From NCBI GenBank assembly GCA_933822405.4, contig CAKOGP040002169.1:148119-212118 (forward strand): 64,000 nucleotides of DNA, in the 5' to 3' direction. Positions 1 to 11,095 of this stretch are shown here, piece by piece. Position numbers and translations under genes: made by a program. Numbering within the stretch: position 1 is the first letter of the stretch; each line of letters begins with the position of its first letter. Source of the stretch: Cylindrotheca closterium (lineage: Eukaryota > Bacillariophyta > Bacillariophyceae > Bacillariales > Bacillariaceae). A model generated the notes under the pieces. That model did no database searches. It saw only the letters and a program-made list of their open reading frames with translations, and was not told the origin of the DNA.

Positions 1-64
1 ATTGAAAGCGGCTGCTTTGTCCTTTGAACACGTCTAATGATTATATCGTGTTACCACAACTAAG

Positions 65-3000
65 ATTGACCGTATCATGGAAAAATTTGCTGAAAGGTAT
101 ACGTCGCAGAATCCAGACGTTTTCCCCACTCCGGACGTGGCATTCATCCTGGCTTTTTCCATTATTATGCTGAACACCGATCTTCATAACCCTGCAATCA
201 AGGAAGAGAGAAGGATGACGAAAGAAGGCTTCGTCCGAAACAACCGTGGTATTTGCGATGGACAAGACTTGCCACATGAGCTGCTGCATGGCATTTTTGA
301 CAGAATTAAGAGCAATCCAATCAGTCTGAAGGAAGACGACGAAGCGAGAGAAAGAGTTGGCGGGACCCAGAGTTCCTCCGCATCATCCATCACTACGGGT
401 CTTCCTTCTGCTCTTAGCCCAGCTGTTTTCTTCACTAGCCACTACGACGAGATGGAAAAGACAAAAGAAAGCAATTTTGACAAAGAAAGGGATCAAATTG
501 TTCGCACCACGGAGTTTCTACTAAAGCGCCGACGCCATGGAAACAACGAGGGTACAAAATCAGCCCGAAAGACAAATCGGCAAAACACTCGCAGTCATCA
601 CCATGTGAGATACGTTCGAACTGTCGATAGTGGTCTGAGAGATGAATATGTATCTCCCATGTTTGAGGTTGCTTGGGGACCTTCTCTTGCCGCCTTTTCC
701 ACTGCAATGGAGTCAGCGAATGGGACACTGGGTGCTCTTTTCACGATTGCCTCTGATGAGGAGCTACAGCAAGCCGCCGAAAATGCTGCAGAAACGATTG
801 AAGTATGTCTGACAGGGTTCCGGTTCGCAGTCTGCACTGCAGGCTTATGTGGGAACGAAGTTGCCCGTGACGCTTTTGTTTTGGCACTGGCTCGATTTTC
901 GCAACTGGGAACTGGAATCTTACTGGAACCGAGACACGTCCGATGTATGCAGACAATGTTGGGTCTTGCACGGTCCGATGGGGAGCTATTGGGAAGTAGT
1001 TGGGAGCACATATTTAAGTCATTGAGTGAGATCAATCGATTCCACCAGTTGTTTCAGCTACTGGCTAGGAACGACAAGAAAAGTGCCGAGGCAGCGGCGA
1101 GACGAAGAAAAAAGCTGCTTGCACGCGAGAGACGGCATCAAGAGAGGGAAGCGAGAAGAGCCGCAAACGAAGCAAGTGATACATTGGTCGAAGAATTCAG
1201 TGACGACGAAAGTACGGACGACGAATATTCAATTGGAGATGACTTGTTCTCCGATTCCGAATTGGACTTCAGTGATGAAATGGACAAGAAAGAAATTGAC
1301 GAAGCAAACGCTCGCACTGTTTATGAAGGGATATCAGAAGCCCTAATCGAGGCAATTTACGAGAGATCAGCATCGTTAAGCACCGAAGGAGTTAAGGAAT
1401 TCGTTCTGCAACTCTGTCGTGTTTCAAGGATGGAGATCTCGCACTATGGCGGCCAAGTTGGAAGCAATGCGAACCAAGTGAACCTCACTCAGGTGCATTA
1501 CCGCCAGCACCATACACTGCTCCAAAACAGCGAAAGTGAAGGGTTCCATCATACCCAACCGAATATCTATAACCTTCAAAAGCTCGTTGAAGCAACCCAT
1601 TACAACATGGATTCGAGACCGCGATTGGTTTTCGCCGACATTTGGACTACAGTTTCCGCTCATTTGACAAGTACGGCTCTTCATTCTAACCCAGCTGTTG
1701 CAATGTATGCTGTTGATTCTTTCCGGCAGCTGAGTATCCAATATCTACGAAGGGAAGAATCAGGTTCATTTGAGTTCCAGAGGCGATTTTTGAAGCCCCT
1801 CGAAGCTGTTATGGCTCGCAGTCAGCTAGCAACGACAAAAGAACTCCTGCTGAAGTGCGTAGAACGACTTATCCTCATGTTTGGAAATGCGGATGGAAAT
1901 GGAAAAGGTGGAATGCTTCGGAGTGGGTGGAGACCCGTCCTCACGGTGCTTGGTCTAGCTGGAAGAGATCAAGATGAAGATATTGCGAAACTTGGATTTG
2001 AAATGCTTACAGCTCAGCTCCAGCCTTGTCTGGCCCCTCAAAAGGGAACTGGAAAAGAGAAGTCGCAGCCAGGCGTCTTGCTTGCCGAAAGATTCGTTGA
2101 CATCATTGATGCAGTCTTAATTTACGTTGGAGGGCCTCATGAAGAAATGGGACTCAAGTCAATTGACAACCTTCTCCTGCTATCCAAGTTCTTGGCAGAC
2201 GATTCATTTGCTCTACCTTTGATAAAAAATCGTCATGCGGTCGAGGAAGAGTCGAAGAATGACGACCGTGGAATGAATCTGGAGCTGGAGCTCTGGTGGC
2301 CGATTCTACTCGGCATTTCCAAGAGTGTTGGAGATGAACGAAAGCAACTTCGCCGAAAGAGTTTAAGTGCACTTATGGAAATCATCAACACATACTTTGT
2401 CCCTTCTGAAGAGGAAGTGCATGACGACGAAAGCGACGATCGGCGGTTGCAAACCCTGCAGCTCATCTTCAGAGGAATTCTAACGCCGGTGCTCGAATTC
2501 GGAGACGTGGGCCCTGGAGAAGCTCGGGAGCCTGAGGTGCCTACAGACTTTGACCGATTCATAACGGGTGCGAAAGAAACGCCGAAAGACCCCGACAATC
2601 TTGGTCCAAAACATTTCTGGCTCGATTCTACATTCGATCAATTTATGGATGGATGCATTGGACTTTGTCTGAGGTCAATCAAGGTGTTTGGCGAGGACAC
2701 CCTCGTAGAAGAAATCTTCGCCATGCTGAATACATGTCTCTTATCTGACTCGGGCTGCCTTGCGGTACATGGACTACGTCGGCTGGAGCAGTTTGTGACA
2801 AGCGATTTGAAAGACGTTACGGATGACACTTGGGGAACTGTAGCCCATATGCTTCGACGATGCCTTGCGGTGAGAGGGCTGCCGAAACAGCCCGCTAGTA
2901 GCAGCAAAGATGACAGCGCTGACGGTGACGGAGGGGAGGAGAATCCTGCTTTGGCTTACAAAGAAGCCATTCGTGAATTTGTTATGGAAGAGAATATGCT

Positions 3001-3694
3001 ATCGGACCGCAGGTATATTGGGTGTCATGCAATTTTCGTTATCGGTACCTTTCTTGAGGGAGAACGCTTTACCCCGACGCTAAGCCTTCGATGGCGTCTC
3101 TTCCTTGTTACTGGTCTTGGGAAAGCAATTCAAGATTGGGAAAAGGCAGCATCAATTATTTCAGAAAATAGCGCAAAGGCAACTACTCGCAGCACCAATC
3201 CGTAAGTTTGAATTGAAGATTAGCCGTAATTGAATTGTCCTCTGTCGATTGCACTAACATTTTGTGCGCGTTTCAGACCAAACTACTTGGAAACTGCATT
3301 CTATGGTCGCAACTGGATGAATCGATTCTTACTTCACGTAGCAGCTATGAAAGAAGTGGAAACGACGGAAACGAAAGCACAGGCAGCTGCTCAGGCCCTT
3401 GTCAAGGATCAGACCCAGTCGTTGGTAAATGGCTTTTTGGAAAAGGAAGCCTTCCTTGGACATGCAGAGAAGAAATCTTCCTTGGATTTGGAAATCTTCG
3501 ATCGCCTTACGGGCTTGGTGAAGGACATTTTGGCAGGTTATGCCCAGCTACCGGATGAGCACTTGGTATTGATGGCTTGGCTGAACCCTGTTCTCAGCCT
3601 TTGCATTCACACTAGCAATGAACAAATACGTATTGCTATTCAAAAATTGGTCAAACGACTCCATGCTGAGCACCTCGCTGATGATGAAGTCTGA
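65..3694 (+). CDS. Sec7-domain ARF guanine-nucleotide exchange factor (GBF1/GNOM-like), 5' partial
   Basis: Large ARF-GEF that activates ARF GTPases at Golgi membranes. Model: exon 65-3201, intron 3202-3276 (gtaagt…tttcag), exon 3277-3694, giving 1184 visible residues. The window opens in an intron: the frame is closed by a stop at 35-37, and an AG acceptor at 63-64 restores the Sec7 sequence IDRIMEKFAERY. The visible half of the Sec7 domain holds the hallmark stretch AFILAFSIIMLNTDLHNP followed by RNNRGICDGQDLP. The catalytic glutamate lies just before IDR in known Sec7 domains, so it must be in an exon left of this window. The remaining ~1000 residues match the helical HDS-type tail expected in GBF1/GNOM proteins, with an acidic low-complexity insert around 1195-1310. 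Residues 1-64 bases hold intron only. Confident on the family; which subfamily is inferred from overall length and layout. Confidence 0.9.
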
Positions 3695-3936
3695 GACTAA
3701 GCAGTGTTCATCAGCAAAGGTATATCAAACAACTCTAAACACTAGTCTAGAATGCTACAAAGTCTAGCAAAAACATGTGATTGTGGCTCTAGTCTAAACT
3801 TGTAACCACTGAATGTCAACTCACGTCGAGATCTTGGGAGGAATTTTCAAATCAGTCGACTTTACATGCTCTCCCTTGCGTTGGTACATGCCTTGACCCC
3901 ATTGTGATGCTTGGAGGTTTCCAATTACTCTTGCGC

Positions 3937-6093
3937 TTAAAATGTACCTAACAAACTTTTAACCTTTTCGATGGTCACAATGTCCATTAATTCAACAGTT
4001 TCAATGTCATCATCTTCATTCGTCATGGTTTTCGATAATTTGATCAGTCTTTGTTTTTCGTCGTGAGTAAAAGGAGATCGCCCAAGATACTCCAACGCCA
4101 CATCGAGTTCATGAAAGTCGATGCTCCCGCTACAATCAGCGTCGACAAAATCAAAGAATTTGAACAGCTTGGTGCGGATGAGCTTGGCGGCGCTCGCCAC
4201 CATGGCAAAGCACACAAATTCAATTTCGTCGATTGTCTTGTCTCCAGTATGATCCGCAAGGTTCAGCATCAAAGAAGCCAGCATGATGGGCTCACCTTCT
4301 TCCATACCTGCATCTCGAAAACAATCCAAAATTGTTTGAATAGTGAGACGGTCTTGGCCAGTCTTTTGAGCCAACAAGCGAAACAAAGCATGGGCTCTGG
4401 CTTTAACAACTTCTTCAGTGTGGTTGGAAAATAGACCCTCTAGAGAGGATGACGATTTGGGCTGGACATCGCCGAGTTTTGCTTCCTTTTCATATACCGC
4501 AGATTGGATCATCTTGAAAGATTTTCGAAGCTTTCTGCTGTTCATCCTTCTGTTTTCATCATTCAAGACAGCTTCTTTCAAGAAGTTGATTCCATCTTCC
4601 AGCCGATAGATTCTGTGCAGGTGATCCTCTGGGACTGTCATATCTGCCAACGGGACAGCTAGCACGAGCGATGTAGTACCTTGAATGATTATGAATGAGA
4701 GGGAAACCACACAAAACGGCAAAGTCATGAAAGGCAATCCCAATGGTTGTAACACACTAGCCAAGGCTTGTTGAGCAACCACACTCATGATTCCCGAAAA
4801 GACTGCCAGGATGCTAGCACCGATAGATGGATTGTAAAACATAAGCATGGCCGTCACCGATAGACTCGCATTGAAGCCATACATGCCCTGTGCCACTTGA
4901 GGTGCGGGTACTCCTGTAGCAAGTGCGATAGCAGCACCAAGGGCCGAGCCCAAAATAGCTGCCACTGCACTGATTCGAGAACAGACCGCAATGGCAGCCA
5001 GAATCAATGCACCAGAAGCAATATTGTTCGCCAAGTAAACTTGACCAACACCTCGAAGAGTCCCTGCAAAGAAATCATTCCAACTGATGGCAGAGAGAGC
5101 CTCAGAGTTGGAATAGTTTGGTAACGAGGGCGATCGGACGGATCCGAACTCGACCCGGTCCATGTTGGCAGTCGATAGCAAAAACATGAGTGTCGCGATA
5201 ATAAATGGAAAGGTCAACGGAGGGGACTTGTATGGCACGAGCAATTTTCCAAACATGACAAATACCACAGAGCTAAAGCTCGCAAATAGAATGACCATGA
5301 GGATTTTTGCCGCATGATATTCAGTATTCACATCGAATGTTGCAACTGCAAGTCCAACCAGGAGCGAGTTGTATCCAAAGAGGCCCGATCGAGCGAGACC
5401 TTTGTCAAAGCCAAGTCCCAATGCAACAAGATTCCCACATACCAGTCCAAGAATTCCATGAACTGCTACTGTAGGAGACTGAAGGAACAAAGCAATTAGC
5501 ACCAGGAGGCCACTTAGCGGAGAGTTCTGAAAGTAGACCTGTCCAATGCCCCTGAGACACATTTCAAAGAAGATGAGAGGTTCAGCGTGAAGACGATCTT
5601 GAACCCAGGGCATGGTTGCATTCAAGGATGCAAGGAATGTTTGGATTGATGACTGTGCTGGCCCTCCCTTTTCATGTAGTTCCGTATCGAAGAAGATCGG
5701 CACGGCTTCTCTGATCTTGAGGATGTCTTCGCAATCCAAATCAAATAACTTCTTTGTGCCTGATTCCTCTTCTTTCTCCTTGTTCCTGTCGACTTGTTCA
5801 ACTTCCTCGCCGTCGTCTAGTTTTTGAAGCTTCATCAAGTCGAGAAACACGCGGGATGTTCGGTGACGGGAGACGTTACCTGCTGCTAGATCTGCATTCT
5901 CTGCTACGGAAGCTCTCCTGTAACCCCCTTCCAAATCCTTGAGAGCCTGCTGGTCGTTTTGCACAGCAGAGGTGCTGTGGCGAGTTATCTTTCGCTGTCG
6001 AAGAGGGGCTTGTCCATCACTCTGGAGTCTTCGGGCAGCTTTGGCAGTGTTGTCATAACTCGCCCATGCATTGACTTGCTGTGCTTTGGGCAT
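3937..6093 (-). CDS. Urea transporter (UT/SLC14 family) with C-terminal EF-hand
   Basis: Single-exon 718-residue protein predicted to be a urea channel/transporter. The UT fold is a two-fold pseudo-repeat, and both halves are visible: RGIGQVYFQNSPLSG at residues 181-195 and the related RGVGQVYLANNIASG in the second half, each followed by blocks of hydrophobic helices (about ten membrane segments between residues ~170 and ~510). The N-terminal ~160 residues are hydrophilic and basic/acidic, probably cytosolic. The C-terminal ~200 residues are soluble and carry one canonical EF-hand loop at 651-662 (DADCSGSIDFHE, with Asp/Ser/Glu at calcium-ligand positions) and a weaker upstream one (LADHTGDKTIDE). 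Calcium regulation of urea flux is an inference. A short broken copy of its 5' end lies about 250 bases upstream (6336-6435). Confidence 0.9.
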   Translation of the reverse strand: MPKAQQVNAWASYDNTAKAARRLQSDGQAPLRQRKITRHSTSAVQNDQQALKDLEGGYRRASVAENADLAAGNVSRHRTSRVFLDLMKLQKLDDGEEVEQVDRNKEKEEESGTKKLFDLDCEDILKIREAVPIFFDTELHEKGGPAQSSIQTFLASLNATMPWVQDRLHAEPLIFFEMCLRGIGQVYFQNSPLSGLLVLIALFLQSPTVAVHGILGLVCGNLVALGLGFDKGLARSGLFGYNSLLVGLAVATFDVNTEYHAAKILMVILFASFSSVVFVMFGKLLVPYKSPPLTFPFIIATLMFLLSTANMDRVEFGSVRSPSLPNYSNSEALSAISWNDFFAGTLRGVGQVYLANNIASGALILAAIAVCSRISAVAAILGSALGAAIALATGVPAPQVAQGMYGFNASLSVTAMLMFYNPSIGASILAVFSGIMSVVAQQALASVLQPLGLPFMTLPFCVVSLSFIIIQGTTSLVLAVPLADMTVPEDHLHRIYRLEDGINFLKEAVLNDENRRMNSRKLRKSFKMIQSAVYEKEAKLGDVQPKSSSSLEGLFSNHTEEVVKARAHALFRLLAQKTGQDRLTIQTILDCFRDAGMEEGEPIMLASLMLNLADHTGDKTIDEIEFVCFAMVASAAKLIRTKLFKFFDFVDADCSGSIDFHELDVALEYLGRSPFTHDEKQRLIKLSKTMTNEDDDIETVELMDIVTIEKVKSLLGTF

Positions 6094-6335
6094 GCTGCCT
6101 CCTTTGCTTTGTTTGCTTTATTTCGCAAGTTTGAAGTTATTGTGCGTGCGAAGGCGAAATCATTGGTTGCGTCTACCGTACTTATTCAATCTTCTCCACG
6201 GGAAATCTGAGCGCGAGCGGATCCGGGTTCCGGAACGAGAATACGCCTTCTGAAGTACCTTTCAGACTCTATTTTTTTTGTTGGGCGCTGTGGCAAGTCA
6301 ACTCTGACGATGGTGAGTATAGTCGAAGTTGAACT

Positions 6336-6435
6336 GCTCCATCACTATTGGGTCTTCGGGCACGTTTTACAGTGTTGCCATAACGCCCATGCATTGACTT
6401 GCTGTGCTTTGTGCATGCGATCTCCTTGCTTTGAA
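6336..6435 (-). pseudogene. Broken duplicate of the urea transporter 5' end
   Basis: About 100 bases align with 6011-6110, the first codons and leader of the urea transporter, in the same orientation. The ATG and the encoded start (M-x-KAQQVNAWA) are kept. A two-base deletion (cataactcgccc in the gene, cataacgccc here) breaks the frame soon afterwards. By eye roughly four of five positions match. It cannot encode a transporter; it may be a leftover of a local duplication. Confidence 0.75.
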
Positions 6436-6481
6436 GAAGTTTCTATTCGCGGGGCGGTGCACAAAACTGATGGATGATTCT

Positions 6482-6537
6482 GGTACCGGGTACAGTACAC
6501 GTGTACGCACGTGCACGTGTACACGTGTACCGGTACG
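6482..6537. repeat. GTAC/ACGTG-rich quasi-palindrome
   Basis: About 56 bases made of overlapping GGTACC, GTACAC, CACGTG and ACCGGTAC units that read nearly the same on both strands and could fold into a long hairpin. It contains several CACGTG E-/G-box-like cores. It sits between the urea transporter, transcribed leftward, and the membrane protein at 6704. Function unknown; similar palindromes recur elsewhere in the window. Confidence 0.6.
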
Positions 6538-6703
6538 AGCGCACGCAACTTCCCAAGCGTAAACGACTGATTGGATTGCCTTCTCATGATTCATTCTGTT
6601 GTACGTTGACGTGTAGCACAGCCAGTTTTCATATTACAGCAGTAGTCATGTGCATCATCGCCAAGACAGTACATCATAATATGCTTTCGAATTGCCCTTT
6701 ATT

Positions 6704-7675
6704 ATGATTGGAGATATGAATGAGTGGCTGACTCAAGATGTCTATTCCGAGAAACATTATACAAGCTGGAAACATCCAATGATTGCTTGGTTTGTTCACT
6801 TTATCATTTCCTCGCTGACGATTGTCACCTTTCATGATGCTGTCATCTTAAGACACAATGCGGGCGATGAAAGGTTATTGCCACCAATTGATACCTTGTC
6901 GTTGTGTCATATGTATCCTCATTTGCAAACTACGAAATCTGTTCGAGTAGCAAGCTTTTGCTTTGCGTATGCCATTGGATTGTTGGTGATTCGACTGGCT
7001 TCAAACAAACCCGGGATACATCGTTATTCCGTTCTGTACGAATTGACTTGGCTATGCAATGGGGCACTTCTCTTTGGTGGATCGTTTGGGCTACTGACGT
7101 GCCGACCTAACATTGCAACTGGCTTTGCAGTGGCCGTCAGCATTGATCAGATTTTGTGGTACGTCGATGTTCTAGGATATGCCTTCAACCGTCTCATGGG
7201 CGTCAAGAAGAAGAAAATGTTCCCCATTGGAGTGTGCCAGTACTTGGTCTGGAAACAAACTCATTGGTCGGCAAAGATTACCTGCACACACCATTTCTGG
7301 ACCATCCCACTCTTGATTTATGCTGCTGACGGAATTCGATGGCAAGCTTACTTTATGAACACAACTACAGTTGCTTCGTATGTACTCTTATCCCGATGGC
7401 TGACACCATTTGGATTGAACTCGCATGCCAAGAAAATTCAAGACGACAAGGTGACATCTAGGGAATACAATATGAGTTCACCTCTTCAGTTTGAAAAGTA
7501 CATGAATGTGAATCTTTCTCATGAACTCTGGCAAGACATCCGCATCGGAATTCTGAGACGACAAGCAGACAATCAAACAACGATGGTCTATCTCTTCCGG
7601 CTAATTGTTTGGTGGCAAATGTTCAATCTACTCTGTTTTCTCTTATTACGAGGATTTGCAGGGATGATGCAATAA
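6704..7675 (+). CDS. Multi-pass membrane protein, unknown function
   Basis: 323-residue ORF with about seven hydrophobic segments, for example around HPMIAWFVHFIISSLTIV, FCFAYAIGLLVIRLA, LCNGALLFGGSFGLL, VASYVLLSRWL and LFRLIVWWQMFNLLCFLLL. I chose ATG 6704 (MIGDMNEW) because the longer frame begins with a non-ATG codon; ATG 6716 is also possible. The middle part is rich in His/Trp and carries a basic KKKKM loop. I do not recognise the family. The consistent hydrophobic pattern and lack of stops argue for a real gene. Confidence 0.65.
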   Translation: MIGDMNEWLTQDVYSEKHYTSWKHPMIAWFVHFIISSLTIVTFHDAVILRHNAGDERLLPPIDTLSLCHMYPHLQTTKSVRVASFCFAYAIGLLVIRLASNKPGIHRYSVLYELTWLCNGALLFGGSFGLLTCRPNIATGFAVAVSIDQILWYVDVLGYAFNRLMGVKKKKMFPIGVCQYLVWKQTHWSAKITCTHHFWTIPLLIYAADGIRWQAYFMNTTTVASYVLLSRWLTPFGLNSHAKKIQDDKVTSREYNMSSPLQFEKYMNVNLSHELWQDIRIGILRRQADNQTTMVYLFRLIVWWQMFNLLCFLLLRGFAGMMQ

Positions 7676-8303
7676 TTCGACATGGCCATTTGATGATCAG
7701 CGTGACAGATGGACTCGAGGGGCACCAGGCTCGAGTTCGGAACCGCTACGAATTTCGAGATCTTGTTTTCATGGCTCAGCTTCACAATGGCTAAGTAAGT
7801 TTTGTATGTATTGTTGAAAGACATCACGACAATCTCTCGCGACGAGGGAAGCTTCCACCAAATTGTCGAATTGGCTCGGTGCACACCTGTCAGCACTAAT
7901 CTTCGGTTGTGACTTGACAAAAACTTTCACCTGATTGTGAAAAAGCAGCTTTATCAAATTTACAAAATCGTTGTATCCAGCCACTTATCACCAACAAATC
8001 ACGCGGCGTGGGTTGAATGAATGAATCAATCATCAATGGAACTAGTGCTGTCATGGTGGTTTCTCTTCTTTCCGATGGCCTGTACACAAACCGATCTGGG
8101 GAGGTCGACTTTCAAACTCCTCCTATACGACGTGTTCCACACGCGCGCCGGCCGAGCCTTGAGATCAAAACTCGTGTTTGGGATCTGTTTGCGAAATCTC
8201 ACACAAAATTAAAAAAAAACACGAGCATCGACACACACTTCCAACTTTTTCTTCCTCACCTCTTCTAAACCATACAACGGTAAGACTTGAATTGAATACT
8301 TCA
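7676..8303. other. Intergenic, nothing recognised
   Basis: Only short overlapping frames on both strands with no family resemblance. The end, 8210-8300, is A/C-rich and could be the 5' leader of the next gene; a gtaag at about 8280 could be a leader intron donor. Confidence 0.5.
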
Positions 8304-8990
8304 ATGATATCATCCAAAAGCTGTCTGTTCGAATTTGACTCATTCATTGTTCGCTCCAATCTGCTGAAACAACAGAAAATGGCGCTCGCTCCTTGCGAAA
8401 AACAACATGAAACTGATCATCTTCCTCAGGCTGCCAAATTCGGCAAAATGACTCCCCGGGACAGGACAATGCTTGCCCTAGGAATCATATTTGCTCGTCT
8501 TGGAATTGATGCTTCTGCTTCTGCTGAGGAGGGGAAACATCCCGACAATATTGGTGTGGTTCAAAACGGTCGCGCTCTTGTCGAAACAACAACAAAGGAT
8601 CCAGAGTCGACCCTTGCTGACAATCCCTATTCTACCGACCACAAGACTATCATCGATGCAACTCTTTACAACGCGGTCAAAACGAATGGCAGGTGGGAGT
8701 ACATAAAGTTTGCAAGTGGCAAGGTTCTCATCAAAACCAACTATCCTTCCAAAAACCTTGCCAAATTAACTTTCACCCAATATGGGAGCGCAAAACCCAA
8801 TCTCAAGTTTTGCATCAAACAAGACACTGAAAATGGATACATTTACAGTAAGAAGATGAAACGCTTCACTTTCAACTGTGTCAACAATGTCAACACCACT
8901 GGGGAAGTTGAATCCTTTTCAATCATCCCAAAATCTGACGAGAACATTGCCAAATTTGGCAGATACTTTGACAGCAAATTCAAGGGGTAG
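8304..8990 (+). CDS. Hypothetical protein, possibly secreted or membrane-anchored
   Basis: 228 residues from ATG 8304; in-frame ATGs at 8380 and 8449 are alternatives, and the longer upstream frame has an unlikely Lys/His-rich start. A short hydrophobic stretch (TMLALGIIFARLGI) is followed by ASASAEEG, which could be a signal sequence with cleavage if translation starts at 8449. The C-terminal half (NAVKTNGRWEYIKFASGKVLIKTNY … GRYFDSKFKG) alternates polar and hydrophobic residues like a small beta-rich domain and has two Cys. No family recognised. Confidence 0.55.
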   Translation: MISSKSCLFEFDSFIVRSNLLKQQKMALAPCEKQHETDHLPQAAKFGKMTPRDRTMLALGIIFARLGIDASASAEEGKHPDNIGVVQNGRALVETTTKDPESTLADNPYSTDHKTIIDATLYNAVKTNGRWEYIKFASGKVLIKTNYPSKNLAKLTFTQYGSAKPNLKFCIKQDTENGYIYSKKMKRFTFNCVNNVNTTGEVESFSIIPKSDENIAKFGRYFDSKFKG

Positions 8991-9250
8991 ATCATTGTCG
9001 ATCTTTGCAAATGATTTGCTGCCTTTTTCTAGAGGATTTTGCTCCAATACCACATGATGAATAAGGTACTAGCCATGGAAATAACATAGATAATTTTAAT
9101 TCAGACATGTGGTATTACATCGAAAATATTGAATTATTACTCCTTTCCCATTTACATAGAAAATTTCAAACTTCAACTGTCGCCCAGAACTGGTCACAAA
9201 TCCACCACAAGCCAACAATTCTAATCCAAAGAGTTTGCAACAGGCACTAA

Positions 9251-10087
9251 CTAGCTAAGAAAACGATCGATTCCACTCGTATCCTCAAGCTTGATTCCAA
9301 ACACATCCGAAACAAGGGTCTCCAATCTAGCCTTGTCGCTTATTGTATCTGTTGTCACTTGCGAGTTTGCTCCGAATCCCTTTCGAATGACATACTGATC
9401 ATTCAAAATATGATGTCGCTCCTCGCCAATGATCTTGCAAACAAAGAACTGTGATGTGAATCGACCTTTTGGGTTGGTACAAGAAAACCAATTGCAGCAT
9501 TCTTGGTCGACCAAAGGCGCCTTTTCATCCCTCCATTCATAGAGTGGTCTCCATTCTCCCTTGACCAGAAGTTCCAAAACAAAAAATCCCTTGTGTTTGG
9601 ATGGGACAATGCGAAAACGTCCTTCTGGCAACTCCTGGTTCTCACCGCCAATGTCCATCCTGACGGGCTCAATACTATTAGTACCAGCAAAACCAACATC
9701 AGCTAGAAAGATTCCGTCTTTGGTGAAAACTTTGAGAACCAAGTGGGTAAAGGTCGTGTTGGGACCAGCGGAATCATCTTGCTTGCCCCATCGGACACGA
9801 CACAATGATGGTTCCACCGAATACCCCATTTCTTCAAGTACGGCCTTTAGTAGAGTGTTCTGCTCAAAGCAGTATCCTCCTCGGACGTCTTCCACAAGTT
9901 TCTTTTGGACATCTTCAAGGTCCATGGATATTGACTTCTTTTGGACAACGTCAATATTTTCGAAGGCGATGGATTTCGACTGAGCTTCCATCACTCGTTT
10001 GAGCGTATCTCGGTCGGCTGTGTAAGGAGGCTGGAGGTCCCTAAGACCTACCCTACCGAAATACTTGGCGAGGTTCACTGTTGTCAT
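9251..10087 (-). CDS. nat: Arylamine N-acetyltransferase
   Basis: 278 residues, the usual length for the NAT family, which transfers acetyl from acetyl-CoA to arylamines and hydrazines through a cysteine intermediate. The Cys-His-Asp triad is visible: Cys73 in RGGYCFEQN, His115 in FTHLVLKV and Asp130 in LADVGFAG. The N-terminal AFENIDV also fits the family. Single exon, ATG 10087. A TGACGTCA site lies about 130 bases upstream. A rearranged inverted copy of the gene's 3' end lies at 10490-10625. Confidence 0.93.
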   Translation of the reverse strand: MTTVNLAKYFGRVGLRDLQPPYTADRDTLKRVMEAQSKSIAFENIDVVQKKSISMDLEDVQKKLVEDVRGGYCFEQNTLLKAVLEEMGYSVEPSLCRVRWGKQDDSAGPNTTFTHLVLKVFTKDGIFLADVGFAGTNSIEPVRMDIGGENQELPEGRFRIVPSKHKGFFVLELLVKGEWRPLYEWRDEKAPLVDQECCNWFSCTNPKGRFTSQFFVCKIIGEERHHILNDQYVIRKGFGANSQVTTDTISDKARLETLVSDVFGIKLEDTSGIDRFLS

Positions 10088-10213
10088 GGTAGATGTTTGT
10101 CAGTTCTATGCCTTACTTCCGCATCATATCCTTCCAGATTGACAACACTCATGCACAGATTGGTTGCGATGAATGACTCCCGGTTTGGTTCGATGATGTT
10201 CTGATAGGTCCTG

Positions 10214-10221
10214 TGACGTCA
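10214..10221. promoter_or_regulatory. CRE-like TGACGTCA palindrome
   Basis: Perfect 8-base bZIP/CRE palindrome about 130 bases 5' of the N-acetyltransferase start. TGACGT-type elements are known in diatoms as CO2/cAMP-responsive promoter elements. Use at this gene is inferred from position only. Confidence 0.4.
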
Positions 10222-10489
10222 TTATTGGCTGGTGACAGACAGTCGTCATTTATTGTCTCTGGAAGATATTATTTGCATCTACGGTACGTACTCGGTAAAA
10301 GCAAGAAGCACTTGAGCGTCACCAGGCACTTACCACCACAAGCCTTTGTCGAAGATCGTATTCACGGAAAGGATATAGTCCTATTGCCATGGTAACTTGT
10401 TGATTACTTTTTTGTATCAAAAGAACAAGAATACAGAAATTTTTAAAAAATGGTAGGAAATTCTATCTTCGCCGTAGTTATAGTGGTTT

Positions 10490-10625
10490 CGACATCATAC
10501 TTTGAATGATCAGTATGTCATTCGAAAGGGATTCGGAGCAAACTCGCAAGTAACAACAGAGACAATACGCCACGACAAGGCTAGATTGGAGACCCTTGTT
10601 TCGGATGTGTCGTTTTCTTAGCTAG
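10490..10625 (+). pseudogene. Inverted partial copy of the N-acetyltransferase 3' end
   Basis: Read on the plus strand it encodes NDQYVIRKGFGANSQVTTETI and then ARLETLVSDV, matching the last ~50 residues of the neighbouring enzyme with a few substitutions. About 35 bases near the C-terminus are missing, so SDV runs straight into the last bases and the stop (…cgttttcttagctag). It is in inverted orientation relative to its parent and has no catalytic residues. Confidence 0.85.
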
Positions 10626-10740
10626 GGCTTCCATATAGATTGGTAGGAGATTATTCGCTCACAGAGAGTAGTTAGGCTAGATACGCAAGATATGGCTATC
10701 GATGCAGCCTGACTTCCGTGGCACAGAACAATGGACGGTG

Positions 10741-10748
10741 TGACGTCA
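10741..10748. promoter_or_regulatory. Second CRE-like TGACGTCA palindrome
   Basis: A second perfect TGACGTCA, about 530 bases from the first and about 750 bases 5' of the guanylate cyclase/phosphodiesterase gene. Significance unproven. Confidence 0.3.
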
Positions 10749-11095
10749 GCCTGTCATCTCTTGCCGCGATGAGAGTGTATACGGAAGAAAAACGAAGCGA
10801 CCGCATGCAATGCATGCAGAAGAAAATGTGTTTGTTTCCAGTTTTTAAATTTTAAAAAAAAAATGTATAGTAGAGAAAATTTCATTGCGGACGCATCATT
10901 ACAATTGAGAAGGTCGAGGTTGGAAAGCACAACGACAGTCACTAGACGACACTTGTTCACGAAGATGAAGCGTCCCTTCCCTGGAAACTGTTCGGGTTCC
11001 AGCTAAATTGACTTTTCTTATTGTTGGATTTTATGAAGGGTTTGCAATCTGCAACAACAGTAGTTCGATAGCTAAAAGAAGATGGTTGTGGTCTT
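10749..11095. other. Intergenic, nothing recognised
   Basis: A-rich tract near 10845-10863 and short frames only. Nothing assignable. Confidence 0.5.

Noticed and set aside
184..2907. Long antisense ORFs within the ARF-GEF gene
   Set aside because: Shadows of the strong plus-strand coding frame; no family resemblance.
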